Shown here: positions 33,575 to 37,368 of the stretch, piece after piece | How positions within the stretch are numbered: the first letter of the stretch is position 1 | Layout: each line of letters begins with the position of its first letter | Source of the DNA: Chryseobacterium carnipullorum | GTDB taxonomy: Bacteria > Bacteroidota > Bacteroidia > Flavobacteriales > Weeksellaceae | Reading direction: 5' to 3' | DNA length: 37,368 nucleotides | NCBI RefSeq assembly: GCF_900142785.1 | Contig: NZ_FRCD01000030.1 | Span: 1 to 37,368 of the forward strand | Notes under the pieces: model-generated | Told to the model about the DNA's origin: nothing | Databases searched by the model: none | Seen by the model: the letters and a program-made list of their open reading frames with translations, nothing else | Translations under genes and position numbers: made by a program

Positions 33575-33607
33575 ATCCCGAAAATTAGTTTTCGGGATTT
33601 TTTTTTC
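33575..33607 (+). terminator. Terminator of the DUF937-OmpA gene
   Basis: Ten-bp stem ATCCCGAAAA (33575-33584) with TTTTCGGGAT (33589-33598), TTAG loop, then a long T-run. Confidence 0.85.
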
Positions 33608-33637
33608 ACCTGACTTTCGTATTTACATTTATTTAAG

Positions 33638-33645
33638 TAGATTTG
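33638..33645 (+). promoter_or_regulatory. -7 box of the Nramp transporter gene
   Basis: TAGATTTG matches TAnnTTTG exactly, with a TTC (33616-33618) in place of TTG 19 bp upstream. The predicted start is near 33651, giving a short leader before ATG 33665. Confidence 0.45.
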
Positions 33646-33661
33646 TTAGTCATTTCTAACA
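33644..33661. promoter_or_regulatory. Palindromic operator candidate at the Nramp start
   Basis: TGTTAG (33644-33649), six bases, CTAACA (33656-33661), a perfect inverted repeat lying across the predicted transcription start. A metal-dependent repressor of the MntR/Fur type would be the natural partner, but none is in the window. Confidence 0.45.
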
Positions 33662-33664
33662 TTT

Positions 33665-34993
33665 ATGAATTTCAATTTAAATAACGCCTGGCGTAAAGAT
33701 AAAACAGCCCACTCTCTTCCGGAGGTCTATTCATCTATAAAAGTTCCTAAAAAAGGATCATTCTGGAGAAAATATCTGGCTTTTGCAGGCCCGGGACTGA
33801 TGATTGCTGTAGGATATATGGATCCTGGAAACTGGGCCACAGATATTGCAGGTGGTGCTCAGTTCGGCTATACCTTGCTTTCAGTTATTCTTATTTCAAA
33901 TATTTTTGCCATGGTTTTACAGCACCTTTCTGTAAAATTAGGAGTTGTTGCCGAAAGGGACCTAGCACAGGCATGCCGTGATCACTTTAGTCCTACAACC
34001 AATTTTATGCTCTGGATATTTTGTGAAATAGCGATTGCTGCCTGCGACCTCGCCGAGGTGATTGGTTCTGCCATTGCTTTAAATCTCCTCTTTCATATTC
34101 CGCTTACCTGGGGAATTGTCATCACCACCGTAGATGTTTTGATCATACTTTTGCTTCAGGCTAAAGGTTTCCGATGGATAGAAAGTATTGTTGGCGGCCT
34201 TATTTTCATTATTCTCGCATGCTTTATTTATGAAATCGTGATTTCACAACCTGCTTTTAATGAAATACTGGGTGGCCTGATTCCTCAGAAGGAAATTATC
34301 CAAAATCCGGCAATGCTGTATATTGCTATCGGAATTTTAGGGGCTACGGTCATGCCGCACAACCTGTATCTGCACAGCAGTATTGTTCAGACCAGAGATT
34401 ATACGCGTGACCGGGAAGGAAAAAAAGAGGCCATAAAATTTGCCACACTGGATAGCACCGTTTCATTGATGCTGGCTTTCTTTATCAATGCAGCCATCCT
34501 TATTCTGGCTGCTGCTACTTTTCATACTACGGGAAATGAGCATGTGGCAGATATTCATGATGCCTATAAAATGCTTACTCCTATTCTGGGGGCTTCTATG
34601 GCAAGTATAGCATTTGCAATTGCTTTGCTGGCATCAGGACAAAATTCAACGCTGACGGGAACTTTAGCAGGTCAGATCGTCATGGAAGGCTTCTTAAATA
34701 TCAGACTAAAGCCATGGCTGAGAAGATTGATCACACGACTGATTGCCGTGATTCCAGCTTTGATAGTAGCTATTCTTTATGGTGAACAGGGAACCACCGA
34801 CTTATTGGTTTTAAGTCAGGTCATCCTATCGATGCAACTGAGTTTCGCTGTCGTTCCTCTCGTTATGTTTACTAATGATAAAGCTAAAATGGGAGAATTC
34901 GTGAATAAGCCATTCCTGAAAATCTGTGTCTGGGTTATTTCTATTGTGATCATTGTTTTAAACCTATACCTTTTGTATCAGACATTTGCGTAA
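33665..34993 (+). CDS. mntH: Nramp-family divalent metal transporter
   Basis: This 442-residue inner-membrane protein is an Nramp/MntH proton-coupled transporter for Mn2+ or Fe2+. The two signature metal-binding motifs are intact: DPGNWATDIAGG in helix 1 (DPGN at about 53-56) and ATVMPHNLYLHSS in helix 6 (MPHN at about 230-233). About eleven hydrophobic helices are present, as in the family. The cytoplasmic lead (residues 1-35) is typical. It is transcribed alone between two intergenic features: an upstream TAnnTTTG box with a TGTTAG-N6-CTAACA palindrome, and a downstream repeat block. Mn2+ is the more likely substrate by family precedent; the symbol is by homology. Confidence 0.94.
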   Translation: MNFNLNNAWRKDKTAHSLPEVYSSIKVPKKGSFWRKYLAFAGPGLMIAVGYMDPGNWATDIAGGAQFGYTLLSVILISNIFAMVLQHLSVKLGVVAERDLAQACRDHFSPTTNFMLWIFCEIAIAACDLAEVIGSAIALNLLFHIPLTWGIVITTVDVLIILLLQAKGFRWIESIVGGLIFIILACFIYEIVISQPAFNEILGGLIPQKEIIQNPAMLYIAIGILGATVMPHNLYLHSSIVQTRDYTRDREGKKEAIKFATLDSTVSLMLAFFINAAILILAAATFHTTGNEHVADIHDAYKMLTPILGASMASIAFAIALLASGQNSTLTGTLAGQIVMEGFLNIRLKPWLRRLITRLIAVIPALIVAILYGEQGTTDLLVLSQVILSMQLSFAVVPLVMFTNDKAKMGEFVNKPFLKICVWVISIVIIVLNLYLLYQTFA

Positions 34994-35040
34994 TAGAAAA
35001 TTGGGAAACGGAGAATAAATAGCCCCTACTGGATTGACCT

Positions 35041-35247
35041 TTGAACTGCGAAGCAGAATTGACCTTGACATTTGAACTGATTGTGAATGGTGAATCGTCA
35101 ATGGTGAAGGGTCAATAATAATTACACAACAGATTACCCTTTGACCTGCGATGAAGAATTGACCTTCACATTTGAACTGATTGTGAATGGTGAATCGTCA
35201 ATGATCAATGGTGAAGGGTCAATAATAATTACACAACAGATTACCCC
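35041..35247 (+). repeat. Tandem 100/107-bp repeats built from heptads
   Basis: Unit 1 (35041-35140, 100 bp) and unit 2 (35141-35247, 107 bp) are nearly identical. A third, partial copy begins at 35248 and fades by about 35295. Each unit holds a run of 7-bp words (GTGAATG, GTGAATC, GTCAATG, GTGAAGG, GTCAATA) preceded by inverted words such as ATTGACC, so each can fold into a hairpin. Unit 2 has one extra heptad (ATCAATG), which accounts exactly for its 7-bp greater length. I see no coding frame in it. Confidence 0.8.
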
Positions 35248-35357
35248 TTGACCTGCGAAGCAGAATTCACTTTTCACATTTAGAAATGGTGAATTACTTA
35301 CCGTCAAAACTGACAATTAGCTTCTGTTTTTTCTGCCTTAATGTCCATTTTTTCTAT

Positions 35358-35373
35358 TTGGCAGGCTCTTTGT
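35358..35373 (+). promoter_or_regulatory. Sigma-54-like promoter of grpE-dnaJ
   Basis: TTGGCAG (35358-35364), then TTTGT (35369-35373). The GG and GT pairs are separated by ten bases, as in -24/-12 sigma-54 promoters (TGGCAC-N5-TTGC), with T for C in the -12 element. The predicted start near 35385 fits the ATG at 35403. Confidence 0.4.
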
Positions 35374-35402
35374 CAAACAACTATTTAAATAAATATTGAA
35401 TT

Positions 35403-35939
35403 ATGGAAAATCAGGATATTAACGAAGAAAGCATCAATAATCAGGAAGAAAACAACATTCAGAACGAAGTGGCAGCTGAGGAAAATGTGACAGCAAAACC
35501 TTCTGCAGAGGAACTTTTGGCAGAAGAGAAAGACCGTTACATCAGATTATACGCTGAGTTTGAAAACTATAAAAAAAGAACGGCAAAAGAGAAGATGGAG
35601 TTCTTCCAGTATGCCAACCAAGATTTGATGATTTCTATGCTTGGAATTCTGGATGATTTTGAAAGAGCTTTAAAAGAAATTGCTAAAAACGGAAATCCAT
35701 CCGATCTTCAGGGAGTAGAACTGATCTATCAGAAATTTAAAAACAGACTTACCGAAAAAGGCTTAAAAGCGATGGAAGTAAAGGCAGGTGATACATTCAA
35801 TGTAGACTTCCATGAGGCAATTACCCAGATTCCTGCACCTTCGGAAGATCTAAAAGGCAAAATCGTAGATGTTATCGAAACAGGATATACTTTAAGTGAT
35901 AAAGTGATCCGTTTTGCTAAAGTAGTAACAGGAAACTAA
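35403..35939 (+). CDS. grpE: Nucleotide exchange factor GrpE
   Basis: This 178-residue protein is GrpE, which releases ADP from DnaK in the chaperone cycle. After an acidic, Asn/Gln/Glu-rich lead (about 1-40) comes a long coiled coil containing YAEFENYKKRT and LGILDDFERAL, and a C-terminal beta domain with the family signature DFHEAITQIPAPSEDLKGKI (about 138-157), ending in VIRFAKVVTGN. Length is normal. It is followed by dnaJ after 106 bp on the same strand, without dnaK nearby. The gap between the two genes contains a large imperfect hairpin of heptad repeats. Confidence 0.96.
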   Translation: MENQDINEESINNQEENNIQNEVAAEENVTAKPSAEELLAEEKDRYIRLYAEFENYKKRTAKEKMEFFQYANQDLMISMLGILDDFERALKEIAKNGNPSDLQGVELIYQKFKNRLTEKGLKAMEVKAGDTFNVDFHEAITQIPAPSEDLKGKIVDVIETGYTLSDKVIRFAKVVTGN

Positions 35940-35945
35940 TAGTAA

Positions 35946-36038
35946 ATAAATGATAAATGATGATAGATAATTGATTGACAGCGGGTTTTTTAAACCATAA
36001 GCAATAGGCATCAATTATCATTTATCAATAATCAATTA
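35946..36038 (+). repeat. Inverted heptad arrays between grpE and dnaJ
   Basis: The left arm (35946-35980) reads as 7-bp words ATAAATG, ATAAATG, ATGATAG, ATAATTG, ATTGACA. The right arm (about 36010-36038) holds similar words on the other strand. TGATAAATGAT (35951-35961) is the exact reverse complement of 36017-36027, and AATTGAT (35969-35975) of 36010-36016; only a 7-base word in the left arm is unpaired. The transcript can form a long hairpin. Confidence 0.65.
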
Positions 36039-36045
36039 TAAGAAT

Positions 36046-37167
36046 ATGTCAAAAAGAGATTATTACGAAGTTCTTGAGATCAGTAAATCTGCATCGGCTG
36101 AGGAGATAAAGAAATCATACCGAAAAATGGCCATCAAGTTTCACCCTGATAAAAATCCGGGAGATAAAGAGGCTGAGGAAAAATTTAAGGAAGCTGCAGA
36201 GGCCTATGAAGTACTGAGCGACGATCAGAAACGTGCAAGATACGACCAGTTTGGCCATGCCGGAATGAGTGGTAGCGGTGGTTTCGGAGGCGGAGGCTTC
36301 GGTGGAGGGATGAATATGGAAGATATCTTCAGTCAGTTTGGAGATATTTTCGGAGGCGGAGGAGGCTTCGGTGGTTTTGGTGGTGGCGGCGGACGCCAGC
36401 AGGTAAAGGGTTCGAATCTTAGGATCAGAATCAAACTGAACCTTGAAGAAATGGTGAACGGAACGCAAAAAACCATCAAAGTAAAAAAAATGAAGATGGC
36501 CGATGGTGCCACTTCCAAAGTCTGCCCTACCTGTAATGGTTCCGGTGTTCAGATGAAAGTAATGAATACGATGTTCGGACAGATGCAAACACAGACTACG
36601 TGTGGTACATGCCAGGGAATCGGAAAAGTTGCTGATAAAATTCCTGCAGGAGCTAATGCTCAGGGACTGATCAAAGATGAGGAAGAAATTTCAATCAATA
36701 TTCCGGCGGGTGCAAGAGACGGTATCCAGCTTAATGTAAGAGGAAAAGGAAATGATGCTCCGTTTGGAGGTATTCCGGGAGACTTATTGGTTATTATTGA
36801 AGAGGAAGTAGATAAAACAATCAAGAGAGAAGGGGACAATCTTCACCAGGAATTATACATCTCATATGCGGAAGCTGCATTGGGTACCAAGAAAGAAGTT
36901 CCTACAGTAGGCGGTAAAGTGAAAATTACCATCGATCCGGGGACACAGTCCGGAAAGATCCTCAGACTGGCAGGAAAGGGACTCCCAAGCATCGACAGCT
37001 ATGGAAAAGGAGATATGTTCATCCACATCAATGTATGGACGCCGCAGAAACTGAATAAAGAGCAGAAAGATTTCTTTGAAAAACAGATGTCAAGCGGAGA
37101 TATGGTGGCAGAACCTTCCGGAAAAGAAAAAACTTTTTTTGATAAAGTGAAAGATTTATTCAACTAA
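36046..37167 (+). CDS. dnaJ: Chaperone DnaJ with half of its zinc-finger motifs
   Basis: This 373-residue co-chaperone stimulates DnaK ATPase. The J domain (about 1-70) has the essential HPD at residues 33-35. A Gly/Phe-rich region follows (about 75-115), then the substrate-binding domains (about 120-340; SINIPAGARDGIQL, VDPGTQSGK-like TIDPGTQSGKILRLAGKGLP). Type I DnaJ proteins normally have four CxxCxGxG motifs. Here only two exist: CPTCNGSG (160-167) and CGTCQGIG (186-193). The first and fourth, which build zinc centre I in E. coli, are missing, leaving what corresponds to zinc centre II. The protein is otherwise complete and in frame. It follows grpE and is closed by two hairpins. Confidence 0.95.
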   Translation: MSKRDYYEVLEISKSASAEEIKKSYRKMAIKFHPDKNPGDKEAEEKFKEAAEAYEVLSDDQKRARYDQFGHAGMSGSGGFGGGGFGGGMNMEDIFSQFGDIFGGGGGFGGFGGGGGRQQVKGSNLRIRIKLNLEEMVNGTQKTIKVKKMKMADGATSKVCPTCNGSGVQMKVMNTMFGQMQTQTTCGTCQGIGKVADKIPAGANAQGLIKDEEEISINIPAGARDGIQLNVRGKGNDAPFGGIPGDLLVIIEEEVDKTIKREGDNLHQELYISYAEAALGTKKEVPTVGGKVKITIDPGTQSGKILRLAGKGLPSIDSYGKGDMFIHINVWTPQKLNKEQKDFFEKQMSSGDMVAEPSGKEKTFFDKVKDLFN

Positions 37168-37173
37168 AATATA

Positions 37174-37200
37174 AAAAGAAGCTTATAAAAAGCCTCTTTT
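37174..37200 (+). terminator. First terminator after dnaJ
   Basis: AAAAGAAGCTT pairs with AAGCCTCTTTT with a single A-C mismatch, ending in a short T-run. Confidence 0.5.
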
Positions 37201-37223
37201 CTTACAGTTTAAGTCAAACAATG

Positions 37224-37257
37224 AAAACAGGTTTCAAAAGTATTGAAACCTGTTTTT
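37224..37257 (+). terminator. Strong second terminator after dnaJ
   Basis: Perfect 14-bp stem AAAACAGGTTTCAA (37224-37237) with TTGAAACCTGTTTT (37243-37256), five-base loop and T-run. Confidence 0.85.
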
Positions 37258-37308
37258 ATTTTAAATTTACTTTGACACTATCCCACAAAGTGTGTAAGTT
37301 AAAAAGTT

Positions 37309-37339
37309 AGGCTTGGATTTTATAATCTGAGCCTTTTTT
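37309..37339 (+). terminator. Terminator-like hairpin at the right edge
   Basis: An 11-bp stem with two G-T wobbles (37309-37319 with 37324-37334, TTAT loop) is followed by T6. No gene in the window clearly uses it. Confidence 0.4.
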
Positions 37340-37368
37340 CAAAAATAAGGATAAATTGGTTGAGAACA

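Larger units (their letters stand above)
34994..35402. other. Repeat-rich gene-free spacer before grpE
   Basis: This 409-bp gap holds the tandem heptad repeats (35041 to about 35295) and, near its right end, the candidate grpE promoter. The short minus-strand frame across the repeat has no support as a gene. No clear terminator for the Nramp gene is visible; the hairpins in the repeats might act as one. Confidence 0.6.

Noticed and set aside
35041..35295. CRISPR array
   Set aside because: The repeats are long near-identical units with no short constant repeat and unique spacers, and no cas gene is nearby.
35134..35316. 60-codon minus-strand frame across the repeat block
   Set aside because: It consists largely of repeat sequence, has no family-like features, and is better explained by the tandem repeats.
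36115..36588. 157-codon minus-strand frame inside dnaJ
   Set aside because: It is antisense to the J domain and Gly/Phe region; its His/Ser/Thr-rich make-up reflects Gly/Phe codons read backwards.
36523..36620. Frameshift or deletion as the cause of the missing DnaJ zinc motifs
   Set aside because: The frame is continuous with family-like sequence on both sides, and both outer motifs are absent together, which fits evolved loss better than a local error.

Overview
The window looks like ordinary chromosomal sequence from a low-GC Bacteroidota of the Flavobacteriia, most like Chryseobacterium or a close Weeksellaceae relative. Several signs agree: two secreted proteins end in type IX secretion (T9SS) sorting domains, promoters fit the Bacteroidota pattern TTG-N(19-22)-TAnnTTTG, start codons lack Shine-Dalgarno sequences, DNA polymerase III alpha carries an N-terminal proofreading domain, prolyl-tRNA synthetase is the short archaeal/eukaryotic-like type, and the 2-oxoacid dehydrogenase E1 alpha and beta parts are fused. 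The genus is inferred from protein character, not from a search. I see no rRNA, tRNA, CRISPR array, complete insertion sequence or prophage.

Layout. 1-3.7 kb: a small membrane-anchored protein, an acyl-CoA dehydrogenase, and a divergent long-chain acyl-CoA synthetase (fatty-acid activation and oxidation). 3.8-6.8 kb: a coiled-coil protein of the C4 zinc-ribbon family that has lost its cysteines, a Nif3-family metalloprotein, then a voltage-gated K+ channel with an added zinc ribbon and a 52-residue membrane protein. 6.9-12.1 kb: two related T9SS-exported multidomain surface proteins. 12.4-17.1 kb: dnaE. 17.3-22.4 kb: fused branched-chain-type 2-oxoacid dehydrogenase E1, a bestrophin-like channel, and an Lrp/AsnC regulator divergent from a Cys/Met-type PLP enzyme. 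22.4-27.9 kb: a glycosyltransferase, an exported protein of unknown role, a frameshifted small membrane protein gene, an RlmL-like rRNA methyltransferase, and a methyltransferase/ZIP transporter pair. 28-32.1 kb: a FadL-like outer-membrane protein with an upstream Gly/Trp/Tyr-rich lipoprotein, then divergent proS. 32.2-35.0 kb: a DUF937-OmpA fusion and an Nramp metal transporter. 35.0-37.4 kb: a repeat-rich spacer, grpE and dnaJ, then terminators and an unassigned right edge.

No obviously new multigene system is present. The most distinctive signals are: arrays of 7-bp repeats in three intergenic gaps, including a tandem 100/107-bp unit in front of grpE whose length difference is exactly one heptad; a sigma-54-like promoter for grpE; loss of metal-binding cysteines in two proteins (the zinc-ribbon homologue and DnaJ); a zinc ribbon gained on the K+ channel; a small membrane gene broken at an A9 tract; and operator-like palindromes at the E1, proS/lipoprotein and Nramp promoters. 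Promoter, operator and terminator calls come from eye inspection of consensus matches and hairpins.
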